Positions 37,792-47,343 of a stretch of DNA of 64,000 nt are shown here, one piece after another; within the stretch, counting starts at the first letter, position 1; the number at the start of each line of letters is the position of its first letter. The DNA lies in NCBI GenBank assembly GCA_902521675.1, contig CABYSP010000001.1, forward strand, positions 48,048 through 112,047. Direction: 5' to 3'. The position numbers and the translations under genes were made by a program. This DNA comes from an uncultured Pelagibacteraceae bacterium (GTDB taxonomy: Bacteria; Pseudomonadota; Alphaproteobacteria; Pelagibacterales; Pelagibacteraceae). Below the pieces are notes generated by a model. That model ran no database searches, was not told where the DNA came from, and was given only the letters and a program-made list of their open reading frames with translations.

Positions 37792-38728
37792 CAATTATTT
37801 AGAAATAATTAGACCTGGAATTAATACCACCTTTCAAGATAAAGGTAGGGATCATCTTTATCATATTGGTATTCCGTTTAGTGGTGCTATGGATAATCGA
37901 AATTACCTTATAGCTAACAAACTTGTTAATAATAATTTAGACTCTGCAGTGATAGAGTTTGCATATCAAGGTCCTCATATAAAATATTCAGGAGAAAAAA
38001 TTAATTTTGCTGTCACTGGAGATGTAATTTTTTCAATTAAAAAAAAAGATACTGAAATAGAGGGTAATTGCTATCAAAGCTATCAAGTTGAAGATGGAGA
38101 TGAGATAAACATCGTTTCTACAAACAAATCAGTTTATGGATATTTAGCATTTGGTGGAGAGTTCGATTTAAAATTTCAATGGAATAGTTGTTCTATAAAT
38201 ACAAAAGCAAATATTGGATCTAATGATGGAAAAAAATTAGATGTAGGGCAAAAAGTTAATTTAAAAAAGATAAATTCAAATAAGGATATTAAAAAAACCA
38301 ATTACATTAATACCAAAATAGAAAATATAAGAGTGATCAAAGGCACTAATTTTGATTACTTTTCTGAAGAAGGTAAAAAAATATTTTATGAAAAGGAATT
38401 CACAGTATCGAAACTTTCAGACAGAATGGGTATGAGACTAGAGGGACCTAAAATTGATAATATTGTGAATACCAACATAAAATCAGAGGGTTTGATTAAA
38501 GGTGTAATCCAAGTACCGGCAGACGGAAATCCAATTATAATGCTTTCAGATCATGGTACTATTGGTGGTTATCCAAAAATTGGAGTTGTGGCTAGTGTTG
38601 ATTATGACCGATTAGTACAGATGTCTCCTGGTTCAAAAATAAAATTTAAAGAGATTAATTTATCTGACGCAGAGACTTTATTTAAGTTATATGAAATGGA
38701 AACTCAAAATTTACTATCACAAATCTAA
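37784..38728 (+). CDS. pxpC: 5-oxoprolinase subunit C (KipA family)
   Basis: A 314-residue protein with IRPGINTTFQDKGRDHLYHIGIPFSGAMDNRNYLIAN at the N-terminus, AFGGEFD near residue 125, SDRMGMRLEGP near residue 206, and GVIQVPADGNPIIMLSDHGTIGGYPKIG near residue 240, all PxpC signatures. Overlap with pxpB and a 1-base overlap with the following permease indicate one operon. Confidence 0.95.
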   Translation: MSSNYLEIIRPGINTTFQDKGRDHLYHIGIPFSGAMDNRNYLIANKLVNNNLDSAVIEFAYQGPHIKYSGEKINFAVTGDVIFSIKKKDTEIEGNCYQSYQVEDGDEINIVSTNKSVYGYLAFGGEFDLKFQWNSCSINTKANIGSNDGKKLDVGQKVNLKKINSNKDIKKTNYINTKIENIRVIKGTNFDYFSEEGKKIFYEKEFTVSKLSDRMGMRLEGPKIDNIVNTNIKSEGLIKGVIQVPADGNPIIMLSDHGTIGGYPKIGVVASVDYDRLVQMSPGSKIKFKEINLSDAETLFKLYEMETQNLLSQI

Positions 38729-39600
38729 TGAATTTTTTATCAAAGATACCAGGGCCTTTTTTAGTTTTTTTAGGAGCTTGTGCATTAAGTTTTGGAGGTT
38801 TAATTGTTAAGTCTTTTGATGGATCTACACTTTGGCAAATATTATTTTGGAGATCACTTTTCTTTATTGGAGTAATTACAATTTTTTTAATCTTTACTTA
38901 CAAAGGAAAAATTTTCAGTGCTCTTTATAAATCTGGAATTCCAGGTTTATTTGGAGGTATAATTTTATCCATTGGATTTGCTAGCTATGTATTTGCTATG
39001 TACGAAACAACAGTAGCGAACGCAAACTTTATAATACAAACTCAAGCTTTGTTTTTAGCAATTTTTGGTTATGTGTTTTTAAAAGAAAAAATTTCAAAAA
39101 TTACATTAACTTGTATTATTACAGCAGTAGTTGGTATCATTTTAATGTTAGGAAGCTCACTAACACCAGGTCAAATGAATGGAAACTTAGTTGCATTTAT
39201 TATGCCAATATCGTTTGCGATCTTAATTTTAATTGTCAGAAAATATCCAAAAGTCGACATGATACCTTTACAATTGGTTGCTGGAATTTTTGCAACGTTA
39301 ATAGGTTTATTTATGTCACCAAGTATTATTGTTTCAACGAATGATATTTTTTTAGGTTTTGTTGCAGGATTTTTTCAAGTTGGACTTGGTTTTATACTTA
39401 TAACAATTGGAGCAAGATCAACTCCTTCAGCATTTGTTGGAATAATTATGTTAACTGAAGCTGTCTTAGGACCTTTGTGGGCATGGATGTTTGCAAACGA
39501 AAACCCACCACTTACTGTACTTTTTGGGGGAGCCGTAGTTATAACGGCAGTTGTTATACAGTTTTTGTCTCCATTACTTGTCAAAAAGGTAGCTAAATAA
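38728..39600 (+). CDS. EamA/DMT-family permease
   Basis: A 290-residue protein with ten hydrophobic segments in two EamA repeats. Signatures include LWQILFWRSLFF, ANFIIQTQALFLAIFGYVFLKEKIS and GFILITIGARSTPSAFVGIIMLTEAVLGPLWAWMFANENP. It probably moves an amino-acid-like metabolite. It is co-transcribed with pxpBC (1-base overlap), so oxoproline/glutamate-linked transport or export is possible (inference). Confidence 0.88.
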   Translation: MNFLSKIPGPFLVFLGACALSFGGLIVKSFDGSTLWQILFWRSLFFIGVITIFLIFTYKGKIFSALYKSGIPGLFGGIILSIGFASYVFAMYETTVANANFIIQTQALFLAIFGYVFLKEKISKITLTCIITAVVGIILMLGSSLTPGQMNGNLVAFIMPISFAILILIVRKYPKVDMIPLQLVAGIFATLIGLFMSPSIIVSTNDIFLGFVAGFFQVGLGFILITIGARSTPSAFVGIIMLTEAVLGPLWAWMFANENPPLTVLFGGAVVITAVVIQFLSPLLVKKVAK

Positions 39601-39602
39601 AT

Positions 39603-39632
39603 TTCACACAAACACTTTAAATGTGCTATAAA
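39603..39632 (+). promoter_or_regulatory. Promoter of the gcv operon
   Basis: TTCACA (39603-39608), 18 bases and an extended -10 TGCTATAAA (TATAAA 39627-39632) precede the riboswitch. The predicted start near 39639-39641 coincides with the first base of aptamer 1. Confidence 0.65.
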
Positions 39633-39640
39633 TTTATTCA

Positions 39641-39780
39641 CGGGAGAGACTACTTTTGTAGCGCCGAAGGAGCAACCACCCCGGAAACTCTCAGGCAAAA
39701 GGACCGTACATATTAACTCTGGAAAGAGAATTATTCTCGCCGAAGGAGCAAATCTCTCAGGCACCAAGACAGAGGGGGCA
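39641..39780 (+). promoter_or_regulatory. Tandem glycine riboswitch (two aptamers)
   Basis: Aptamer 1 (about 39641-39706) has GGGAGAGAC, GCGCCGAAGGAGCAA and GAAACTCTCAGGCAAAAGGACCG. Aptamer 2 (about 39716-39777) has CTCTGGAAAGAGA, CGCCGAAGGAGCAAA, TCTCTCAGGCACCAAGACAGAG. These are the consensus pieces of the gcvT glycine riboswitch. P1 of aptamer 2 is CTCTG (39717-39721) with CAGAG (39770-39774). It senses glycine and controls the glycine cleavage genes downstream. Confidence 0.96.
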
Positions 39781-39796
39781 AAGAAGAGTTAATATG
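39709..39796 (+). promoter_or_regulatory. Anti-start stem of the glycine riboswitch
   Basis: CATATTAACTCT (39709-39720) is exactly complementary to AGAGTTAATATG (39785-39796), which includes the gcvT ATG. Its CTCT is the same CTCT used in P1 of aptamer 2, so the two pairings exclude each other. In the unbound form the start codon would be hidden; glycine binding would free it. Mechanism is inferred from the pairing. Confidence 0.65.
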
Positions 39797-40897
39797 GAAA
39801 TAAAAAAAACATCACTAAATAAACTTCATCAAAGTAACAAAGCTAAGTTTGTTGAATTCGCTGGTTATGAAATGCCAATTCAGTATAGCAAAGGCATTAT
39901 TGAAGAACATAAATTCACAAGATCTAATTCTGGAATATTTGATGTATCTCATATGGGTCAATTATTTATATATGGCGATGAAAGTTTAACAGAAGAATTA
40001 GAAAAAATTTTTCCATTAGATTTAAAAAATTTAAAACAAAACTGCTCTAAGTATAGTTTTTTAATGAATGAAGATGCTGGAATTTATGATGACTTAATTA
40101 TCACTAAAATAGAGGAGGGGTATTTAATTATCTTAAATGCTGCATGCAAAGATAAAGATTTTGAGATTTTATCTAATTTACTAGGTTCAAAATTTAAAAT
40201 GAACTTAGATAACAATAGATCTTTAATAGCAATTCAAGGACCTAAGTCTGTTGAAATTTTAAAATCAATTATAAATGGGGTTGATCAACTAAGTTTTATG
40301 ACAGGAAATTGGTTTGATTCTGATAATCAAAAATTATTTGTAACAAGATCAGGTTATACAGGGGAAGACGGGTTTGAAATTTCAATTTCTAACGATAAAG
40401 CGGAAAAATTCGTTGAAAATTTAATAGAAAAGGGAGCACAACTTATAGGACTTGGGGCAAGAGATACCTTGAGATTAGAAGCTGGATTATGTTTATATGG
40501 TCACGAATTAGATATTAATAAAACACCAGTTGAGGCAAACCTTAGATGGGCAATCTCAAAATCTAGATTATCTAATGGAGGTTTTATTGGATCAAAAAAA
40601 ATTATGAACCAAATGCAAGATGGAGCAAGCAAAATAAGAGTAGGGATTAAGCCTGAAGGTAGACTGATTGCAAGAGAAAAAACAAAAATATTTGATGATA
40701 CAGATAAACAAATTGGTGAGATAACTAGTGGAACGTTTGGACCAAGTGTAAACGGTCCTATAGCGATGGGTTATGTTGATAAAGAGTTTTCAAAGGTTGA
40801 TACTAAAATTTTGCTTGAGGTAAGAGGAAAAAAACATCCAGCAAATGTTTGCGCATTACCATTTTATAAAAAAAATTATGTGAAAGGAGTAAATTAA
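39794..40897 (+). CDS. gcvT: Glycine cleavage system T protein (aminomethyltransferase)
   Basis: A 367-residue protein with [45 protein letters not shown] near residue 190 and [22 protein letters not shown] near residue 218, the folate-binding core with the catalytic Asp in the early [17 protein letters not shown] region. It moves the aminomethyl carbon from H-protein to tetrahydrofolate. It is first in gcvTHP and overlaps gcvH by one base. Controlled by the riboswitch upstream. Confidence 0.97.
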   Translation: MEIKKTSLNKLHQSNKAKFVEFAGYEMPIQYSKGIIEEHKFTRSNSGIFDVSHMGQLFIYGDESLTEELEKIFPLDLKNLKQNCSKYSFLMNEDAGIYDDLIITKIEEGYLIILNAACKDKDFEILSNLLGSKFKMNLDNNRSLIAIQGPKSVEILKSIINGVDQLSFMTGNWFDSDNQKLFVTRSGYTGEDGFEISISNDKAEKFVENLIEKGAQLIGLGARDTLRLEAGLCLYGHELDINKTPVEANLRWAISKSRLSNGGFIGSKKIMNQMQDGASKIRVGIKPEGRLIAREKTKIFDDTDKQIGEITSGTFGPSVNGPIAMGYVDKEFSKVDTKILLEVRGKKHPANVCALPFYKKNYVKGVN

Positions 40898-41277
40898 TGA
40901 GTGAAGTAAAATTTTCTAAAGAACATGAGTGGATTACTTTGGAGGGAGATGTAGCCACAATAGGAATTACAAAACATGCAACAGAAATGCTTGGAGACAT
41001 AGTTTTTGCAGAACTGCCTGAAAAAGGATCTAATGTTGAAAAAGATGGTACTGCAGGAGTAGTAGAATCTACGAAAGCTGCTAGTGATGTTTATACTCCA
41101 GTAAGTGGTGAAGTGGTAGATACCAATCAGTCTATAGTGGATGATCCTGCCAAAATTAATGAGGACCCTGAAGGTGGTGCATGGTTTTTTAAATTGAAAA
41201 TTAAAGACACATCTGAGCTAGATACTTTAATGAACAAAGAAGAATACGATAAATTTGCAAAGGAGACATCAAGCTAA
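40897..41277 (+). CDS. gcvH: Glycine cleavage system H protein
   Basis: A 126-residue lipoyl-domain protein with FSKEHEWI at the start, the lipoylation site in [14 protein letters not shown] (the Lys of STKAAS) near residue 60, and the C-terminal [10 protein letters not shown]. It shuttles methylamine between P, T and L proteins. It overlaps gcvP by one base. Confidence 0.97.
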   Translation: MSEVKFSKEHEWITLEGDVATIGITKHATEMLGDIVFAELPEKGSNVEKDGTAGVVESTKAASDVYTPVSGEVVDTNQSIVDDPAKINEDPEGGAWFFKLKIKDTSELDTLMNKEEYDKFAKETSS

Positions 41278-44147
41278 TGTTACATAATTCACAAAAAGAT
41301 TTTATTAGAAGACACATAGGTCCATCTGAAAAGGACAAAGAAAAAATGCTTAAAGATCTTAACTTTAAGTCATTAGATGAGTTTATTAATAGTACCATAC
41401 CAGAAAAGATTCAGTTTAAAGGTGAATTAAATATCGGTGAACCAAATTCAGAATATGAAGCTTTAAGAAAATTAAAAGCAATTTCAAAAAAAAACCAAAT
41501 TTACTCAAATTTTATAGGCATGGGTTATTATGGAACCTACACACCTTATGTAATTTTAAGAAATATATTAGAAAATCCTGGATGGTACACATCATACACA
41601 CCTTATCAGCCTGAAGTAGCACAAGGTAGATTAGAGATGCTATTAAACTTTCAACAAATGATTGTTGATTTTACAGGAATGGATATAGCAAACGCCTCTT
41701 TACTTGATGAAGGAACAGCAGCTGCCGAAGCTATGGGTTTAAGTCATAGACTTGATAAAAGTGATAGTAATTTAGTTTTTGTTTCAGAGAACTGCCACCC
41801 ACAAACAATTGACGTTATTCAAACTAGAGCAGAGCCAATGGGTCTTAAAGTACTTGTTGGAAACGAGGATAAAGTTCTAGAGCAGTTAAAAGAAGATATT
41901 GTTTGCGGAGTTTTACAATATCCAGGAACTTTAGGTGATATTAAAGATCCTAGTGAGGCCATAAGTAAAATTCATAAAAAAAATGGAAAAGCAATTTTAG
42001 CTTGTGATCTCCTTGCACTTTCTATGCTAAAAACACCAAGAGAGCTTGGAGCAGATATTGCAGTCGGTAGTTCCCAAAGATTTGGTATTCCAATGGGTTA
42101 TGGAGGACCTCATGCAGCCTTTTTTGCAACAAAAGATGAATACAAACGATCTATGCCAGGTAGAATTGTTGGGGTTTCAGTGGACAGGCATGGAAACCAG
42201 GCCTATAGATTGTCATTACAAACTAGAGAGCAACATATTAGAAGAGACAAAGCTACAAGTAATATTTGTACTGCTCAAGCCTTACTAGCGATTGTTTCAG
42301 CAGCATATGCCATTTATCACGGCCCTGATGGAATTAAAAGTATTTCCGAAAGAGTATCTCAACTAGCAAAAAATTTTGCAGATAAAATAAAACAATCTGG
42401 ATATGAATTATACTCAGATTATTTTTTTGATACTGTAACTATTATAACCAAAGAAAAGACAGATCAGATTTTCAAAAATGCTTTAGACCAAAAAGTTAAT
42501 ATTAGAAAAGTAAATTCAGAGATGCTGGCTGTTTCCTTCGACGAAAGAAAAAATGTTTATAGAGTAAACCAACTACTAAAAATATTTAATGCTGCAGAGT
42601 CAATTAAAAAAGAGGATCCAACTGTTAGTTTACCAAATCTACCAAAAAATTTACTAAGAACTTCAAAATATTTAGAACACCCTGTTTTTAATTCATATCA
42701 TTCAGAGACAGAAATGCTTAGATATCTTAAAAAGTTAGAGGATAAGGATATAGCTCTTAATAGAACAATGATTGCTCTAGGTTCATGTACTATGAAATTA
42801 AATGCTACTGCAGAAATGATACCTATTTCGTGGAGAGAATTGGCTGAGCCCCACCCATTTGTACCTGTCGAACAGATGGAGGGATATAGAGAAATGTTCA
42901 CAGATCTTAAAAATTGGTTAAGATCTATTACTGGTTTTTCTGGTGTTTCACTTCAGCCAAATGCGGGAGCCCAAGGTGAGTATGCTGGCTTAATGGTAAT
43001 AAGAAAGTATCATTTAGATAGAGGGGATGAAAATAGAAATATATGTTTAATTCCAAGCTCAGCACATGGAACTAATCCAGCAAGTGCACAGATGGTTGGA
43101 ATGAAAGTTGTCGTTGTTGATTGTGACAAAGAAGGAAATGTTGATTTTGAGGATTTAAAGAAAAAAGCAGAATTGCATTCAGACAATCTTGGTGCATTAA
43201 TGGTAACTTACCCATCAACCCATGGCGTATTTGAGGAAAAAATTAAAGATATATGTGAAGTAATTCATGAACATGGTGGTCAAGTTTATATGGATGGAGC
43301 AAACCTAAACGCACTTGTTGGAGTTGCAAAACCAGGAAATTTTGGTCCTGATGTTTGTCATATAAATTTGCATAAAACATTTTGTATTCCACATGGTGGA
43401 GGAGGACCTGGAATGGGACCTATCGCATGTAAAAGACATTTACAAGTTTATCTGCCTAATCATCCAGTCGTAAAAGATTGTGGACCTGCAAGTGGAATAG
43501 GTGCTGTTTCAGCAGCTCCTTGGGGAAGCTCAAGTATTTTATCAATTTCTTGGATGTACATTAAGATGATGGGATCCGAAGGTGTAAAACTTGCAACACA
43601 AATTGCAATCCTAAATGCAAATTACATAGCAAATAGATTAAAAGACCATTATCCAATTCTTTATAAAGGTTCAAATGGTAATGTTGCTCATGAGTGTATT
43701 ATTGATATTAGATCAATTAAAAGCGAAACAGGTATTTCAGAAGAAGATATAGCTAAAAGATTAATTGATTATGGATTTCATGCGCCAACAATGTCATGGC
43801 CAGTTGCTGGAACAATGATGATTGAACCAACAGAGAGTGAGAGTTTATCTGAACTGGATAGATTTTGTGACACTTTGATTAGCATTAAAGAGGAAATAGA
43901 TATGGTTAAGTCCGGTAAGTTTGACAAAGTAGATAACCCTATTAAAAATGCACCTCACACCGATATTGAATTAGCTTCAGATGAATGGAATCATAAATAT
44001 TCAAGAGAGCAAGCTGCATATCCTGCAAAATTCTTAAAAGCAAATAAATTTTGGCCTCCAGTTGCAAGAGTTGATAACGTGTATGGAGATAAAAATATTT
44101 TTTGTACTTGTCCAAGTATGGATGAGTTTAAAGAAGATGCAGCATAA
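41277..44147 (+). CDS. gcvP: Glycine dehydrogenase (decarboxylating), P protein
   Basis: A 956-residue fused P protein, the full bacterial length. The N-terminal half has SNFIGMGYYGTYTPYVILRNILENPGWYTSYTPYQPEVAQGRLE, and the C-terminal half has the PLP site VCHINLHKTFCIPHGGGGPG with the HK lysine near residue 697 plus SSAHGTNPASA. It decarboxylates glycine and passes methylamine to GcvH. The L protein (lpd) is not in the window. Confidence 0.98.
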   Translation: MLHNSQKDFIRRHIGPSEKDKEKMLKDLNFKSLDEFINSTIPEKIQFKGELNIGEPNSEYEALRKLKAISKKNQIYSNFIGMGYYGTYTPYVILRNILENPGWYTSYTPYQPEVAQGRLEMLLNFQQMIVDFTGMDIANASLLDEGTAAAEAMGLSHRLDKSDSNLVFVSENCHPQTIDVIQTRAEPMGLKVLVGNEDKVLEQLKEDIVCGVLQYPGTLGDIKDPSEAISKIHKKNGKAILACDLLALSMLKTPRELGADIAVGSSQRFGIPMGYGGPHAAFFATKDEYKRSMPGRIVGVSVDRHGNQAYRLSLQTREQHIRRDKATSNICTAQALLAIVSAAYAIYHGPDGIKSISERVSQLAKNFADKIKQSGYELYSDYFFDTVTIITKEKTDQIFKNALDQKVNIRKVNSEMLAVSFDERKNVYRVNQLLKIFNAAESIKKEDPTVSLPNLPKNLLRTSKYLEHPVFNSYHSETEMLRYLKKLEDKDIALNRTMIALGSCTMKLNATAEMIPISWRELAEPHPFVPVEQMEGYREMFTDLKNWLRSITGFSGVSLQPNAGAQGEYAGLMVIRKYHLDRGDENRNICLIPSSAHGTNPASAQMVGMKVVVVDCDKEGNVDFEDLKKKAELHSDNLGALMVTYPSTHGVFEEKIKDICEVIHEHGGQVYMDGANLNALVGVAKPGNFGPDVCHINLHKTFCIPHGGGGPGMGPIACKRHLQVYLPNHPVVKDCGPASGIGAVSAAPWGSSSILSISWMYIKMMGSEGVKLATQIAILNANYIANRLKDHYPILYKGSNGNVAHECIIDIRSIKSETGISEEDIAKRLIDYGFHAPTMSWPVAGTMMIEPTESESLSELDRFCDTLISIKEEIDMVKSGKFDKVDNPIKNAPHTDIELASDEWNHKYSREQAAYPAKFLKANKFWPPVARVDNVYGDKNIFCTCPSMDEFKEDAA

Positions 44148-44153
44148 TAATTA

Positions 44154-45392
44154 ATGAAAATTGCTGTCGTTGGGTCAGGTATTTCTGGACTAAGTGCTGC
44201 TTATTATTTATCTAAAAAACATCATGTAGATCTTTTCGAAAGAGAAGACCATTTTGGTGGACATTCTCATACTATAGATTTGTTTTTTGATGAAAAAAAA
44301 GTATCAGTTGATATTGGCTTTATTGTTTTTAATTTTCAAACTTATCCAAATTTAATTAATTTTTTTAAGGAAAATGATATTCAAATTGAAAAAAGCAACA
44401 TGTCTTTTTCAGTTTCAGTAGATAATACGAAATTTGAATATTGTGGAAAAGGATTGAGTGGGATTTTCTGCAATAAAACAAATCTATTTAACATTGATTT
44501 CTTAAAAATGTTTTTTGATATAATTAAATTTTATAAAAAAAGTGATCAAGCAATCATATCCAATGACAAAATTACCTTAGGTGAATATTTAAAAATTAAT
44601 AAATTATCCAAAACATTTATTGATTATCATATAATACCAATGGTATCTGCAATTTGGTCTATGCCTCCTTATGAAGCAAGCAAAATGCCAATTAGTTTTT
44701 TTCTTAGATTTTTCCAAAATCATGGTTTGTTTAAATTGAAAAATAGACCACAGTGGTACACAGTAACCAATAGAAGCAGAACCTATGTTAGTAAAATAAT
44801 TTCACAATTAAGTGGGGAACATTATAAAAATTATAAAGTTACAAAAATAAAAAGAAAAATGTCAGGACTAGATTTATATTACGGTGGAGAAAGTGAATTT
44901 TTTGATTACGACAAGGTTATTTTGGCAACACATGCTGATGAAGCCTTAGAGATAATAGAAAATCCAACTGAGGATGAGAGAAATATTCTTTCGAATTTTA
45001 GCTACAAAGAAAATATAGCTTACATACATACAGATCAGCGTGCCATGCCAAAAAATAAAAAAGCTTGGTCTTCTTGGAATTCATCAATAGATGACAAGAA
45101 TTTAGAGAAAAATTCAATAACCTACTGGTTAAATTTATTGCAAAATTTAAAGTGTGATGAAAATATTTTCTTAACACTAAATCCTTACTTCAATATTGAT
45201 GAGAAAAAAATATTGAAAAAAGTAAAATTTACACATCCATATTACGATCAAAAAGCATTAGATGCTCAATCAGAGCTTATTAAAATACAAAATCAAAAAG
45301 ATTTACTTTTTTGTGGCAGTTATTTTGGTTACGGATTTCATGAAGATGGAATAAAATCATCTCTTGAAATGCTGAAAAACCTTAATGATTAG
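44154..45392 (+). CDS. FAD-dependent amine-oxidase-fold protein of a lipid-modification cluster
   Basis: A 412-residue flavoprotein with the dinucleotide motif VVGSGISGLSAAYYLSKKHHVDLFEREDHFGGHS at the N-terminus and a C-terminal CGSYFGYGFHEDGIKSSLEM that closes the FAD site. The family occurs next to DUF1365 and Cfa-like genes in alphaproteobacteria, where such clusters are controlled by singlet-oxygen sigma factors in Rhodobacter and linked to unusual fatty acids. It overlaps the DUF1365 gene by 8 bases. The exact reaction is unknown. Confidence 0.85.
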   Translation: MKIAVVGSGISGLSAAYYLSKKHHVDLFEREDHFGGHSHTIDLFFDEKKVSVDIGFIVFNFQTYPNLINFFKENDIQIEKSNMSFSVSVDNTKFEYCGKGLSGIFCNKTNLFNIDFLKMFFDIIKFYKKSDQAIISNDKITLGEYLKINKLSKTFIDYHIIPMVSAIWSMPPYEASKMPISFFLRFFQNHGLFKLKNRPQWYTVTNRSRTYVSKIISQLSGEHYKNYKVTKIKRKMSGLDLYYGGESEFFDYDKVILATHADEALEIIENPTEDERNILSNFSYKENIAYIHTDQRAMPKNKKAWSSWNSSIDDKNLEKNSITYWLNLLQNLKCDENIFLTLNPYFNIDEKKILKKVKFTHPYYDQKALDAQSELIKIQNQKDLLFCGSYFGYGFHEDGIKSSLEMLKNLND

Positions 45393-46149
45393 TTCTTGTA
45401 TATATAATGGAAACGTAATCCATAAGAGATTTAAACCAAAGGAACATTTTTTTAAATATAAAGTATTTTCACTTTTCATTGATCTATCAGAGTTAAATGA
45501 GCTTAATAATAAATTAAAATTTTTTTCATTAAATAAATTTAATCTTATTAGTTTTTACGAAAAAGATCATGGTGACCGTGATGGGTCATCTCTTTTTGAT
45601 TGGGTAAAAAAAAATCTAATTAATAACGAAATCAGTACAGACAACATAACAGTTAAACTTTTATGCTATCCAAGAATATTTGGTTATGTTTTTAATCCAC
45701 TAAGTATTTTTTTTGTATACGATAATAATGATAATTTAATTTCTATATTATATGAGGTTAAAAATACATTTGGTGAGCAACACACATATGTTTTTAAAGT
45801 TGAGGGACAAAATAAATTAATTCAAAATAATTGCTCAAAAAAATTTCATGTTTCACCATTCATTGAAATGGATTGTAATTATTTTTTTAGAATATTAAAT
45901 CCAGACCAGAAGTTGTCAGTTGTAATTGATCAATATGATCAAGAAGGAAAAATTCTTTTTGCATCTCAAGATGGTGAAAGATCTGCTTTGACAAGTAAAA
46001 ACTTAATGAATTCTTATCTTAAACACCCTTTAATGACATTTAAAATTATCTCTGCGATACATTTTGAAGCGTTTAAATTGTGGTTTAAAGGAATTAAATT
46101 AATTAAGAAAAAATTTAAAATTAAAAATAATATAACAGTAGAAAATTAA
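45385..46149 (+). CDS. DUF1365 family protein
   Basis: A 254-residue protein with SCIYNGNVIHKRFKPKEHFFKYKVFSLFIDL at the start, LLCYPRIFGYVFNPLSIFFVYD near residue 92, EVKNTFGEQHTYVF and the HVSPFIEMDCNYFF motif, all typical of DUF1365. The biochemical role is not established. It lies between the flavoprotein and Cfa-like genes with overlaps on both sides, so the three act together. Confidence 0.9.
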   Translation: MISSCIYNGNVIHKRFKPKEHFFKYKVFSLFIDLSELNELNNKLKFFSLNKFNLISFYEKDHGDRDGSSLFDWVKKNLINNEISTDNITVKLLCYPRIFGYVFNPLSIFFVYDNNDNLISILYEVKNTFGEQHTYVFKVEGQNKLIQNNCSKKFHVSPFIEMDCNYFFRILNPDQKLSVVIDQYDQEGKILFASQDGERSALTSKNLMNSYLKHPLMTFKIISAIHFEAFKLWFKGIKLIKKKFKIKNNITVEN

Positions 46150-47327
46150 TGTTTTTAAATAACACTGCAGATAAATTAGTTTTTAAATTTCTTAATAAAA
46201 TAAATTATGGTTATCTAGAGCTTACTACACATGACGGAAAAGTTTTAAAGTTTGGAAATCCAAATGAAAAATTGCATGCAAATATTTCAATCAAAAAACC
46301 AGATTTTAATTATAATTTAATTAGAGGTGGTAGTATTGGATTTGCTGAGAGCTACATGAGAGGTGAATTTGAAACTAATAACTTATCAAATTTAATCGAA
46401 TTAACTGCAAGAAATATAGAAGTAATACATAAATTCTCAGGCCTTCTTGATTTTCCAATAATTAATTTTGTAAAAAATAAAATTATTAAAAATACAAAAA
46501 GTAGAAGCAAAGAAAATATTGCTAGACATTATGATCTAGGTAATGATTTTTTTTCTCTTTGGTTAGACGACACACTTACATACTCTAGTGCTATTTTTGA
46601 TGATAAATCAAAAAATCTATCTGATGCTCAAAATAACAAATATCAAAAATTAATTGATCTAATTAAACCAAATAATGGTGACAAAATTTTAGAAATAGGA
46701 TGTGGTTGGGGAGGTTTTGCCGAGTATCTAGGTAAAAAATACGATGTTAAACTAGACTGTATTACAATATCAAAAAAACAATTTGAATACGCAAAAGAAA
46801 GAATTTTTAATTGTGGTTTAAACGAAAAAGTAAATATTGAAATAAAAGATTACAGAGATCTTAAAGGCAAATACAATTCAATTGCTTCTATAGAGATGAT
46901 TGAGGCAGTTGGTCAAAATTATTTAGAGGGTTATTTTAAAACTATTAAAAATAACTTATCTGATGGTGGCAAAGCAGCTATTCAAGCAATTACTATCGAT
47001 GATAGGTTATTTGATAGATATAAAAACAAACAAGATTTTATTCAAAAATATATTTTTCCAGGTGGTTTTTTGCCAAATAAAAATAGCATTAATCGATACG
47101 TTTCTGACAACGGTTTAACTGTTAATTCATATATTTCTTACGCTGATCATTATGCAAATACATTGGCTATATGGAGAAATGAGTTTTTAAAAAAATGGGA
47201 TTTAATAAAAAATCAAGGTTTTGACTCAACATTTAAAAGAATGTGGGAGTTTTACCTTTCTTATTGTGAAGCAGGATTTAAGTCAAAAAATATAGATCTA
47301 ATTCAGTTTTCAATGCAAAATAAATAA
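46149..47327 (+). CDS. Cyclopropane-fatty-acid-synthase-like methyltransferase
   Basis: A 392-residue SAM-dependent enzyme. It has GGSIGFAESYMRGEFETNNL, the ENIARHYDLGNDFFSLWLDDTLTYSSAIF block near residue 118, motif I ILEIGCGWGGFAEY near residue 180, and IEMIEAVGQNYLEGYF with the active-site Glu. It methylates or cyclopropanates unsaturated acyl chains in membrane phospholipids. Its place beside DUF1365 and DUF3833 suggests the alphaproteobacterial stress-lipid pathway rather than housekeeping Cfa. Confidence 0.9.
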   Translation: MFLNNTADKLVFKFLNKINYGYLELTTHDGKVLKFGNPNEKLHANISIKKPDFNYNLIRGGSIGFAESYMRGEFETNNLSNLIELTARNIEVIHKFSGLLDFPIINFVKNKIIKNTKSRSKENIARHYDLGNDFFSLWLDDTLTYSSAIFDDKSKNLSDAQNNKYQKLIDLIKPNNGDKILEIGCGWGGFAEYLGKKYDVKLDCITISKKQFEYAKERIFNCGLNEKVNIEIKDYRDLKGKYNSIASIEMIEAVGQNYLEGYFKTIKNNLSDGGKAAIQAITIDDRLFDRYKNKQDFIQKYIFPGGFLPNKNSINRYVSDNGLTVNSYISYADHYANTLAIWRNEFLKKWDLIKNQGFDSTFKRMWEFYLSYCEAGFKSKNIDLIQFSMQNK

Positions 47328-47343
47328 AATAATGGAGATATTT

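Noticed and set aside
39375..39767. Minus-strand open frame over the permease end and the riboswitch
   Set aside because: It is antisense to a conserved permease and a structured RNA and resembles no protein.
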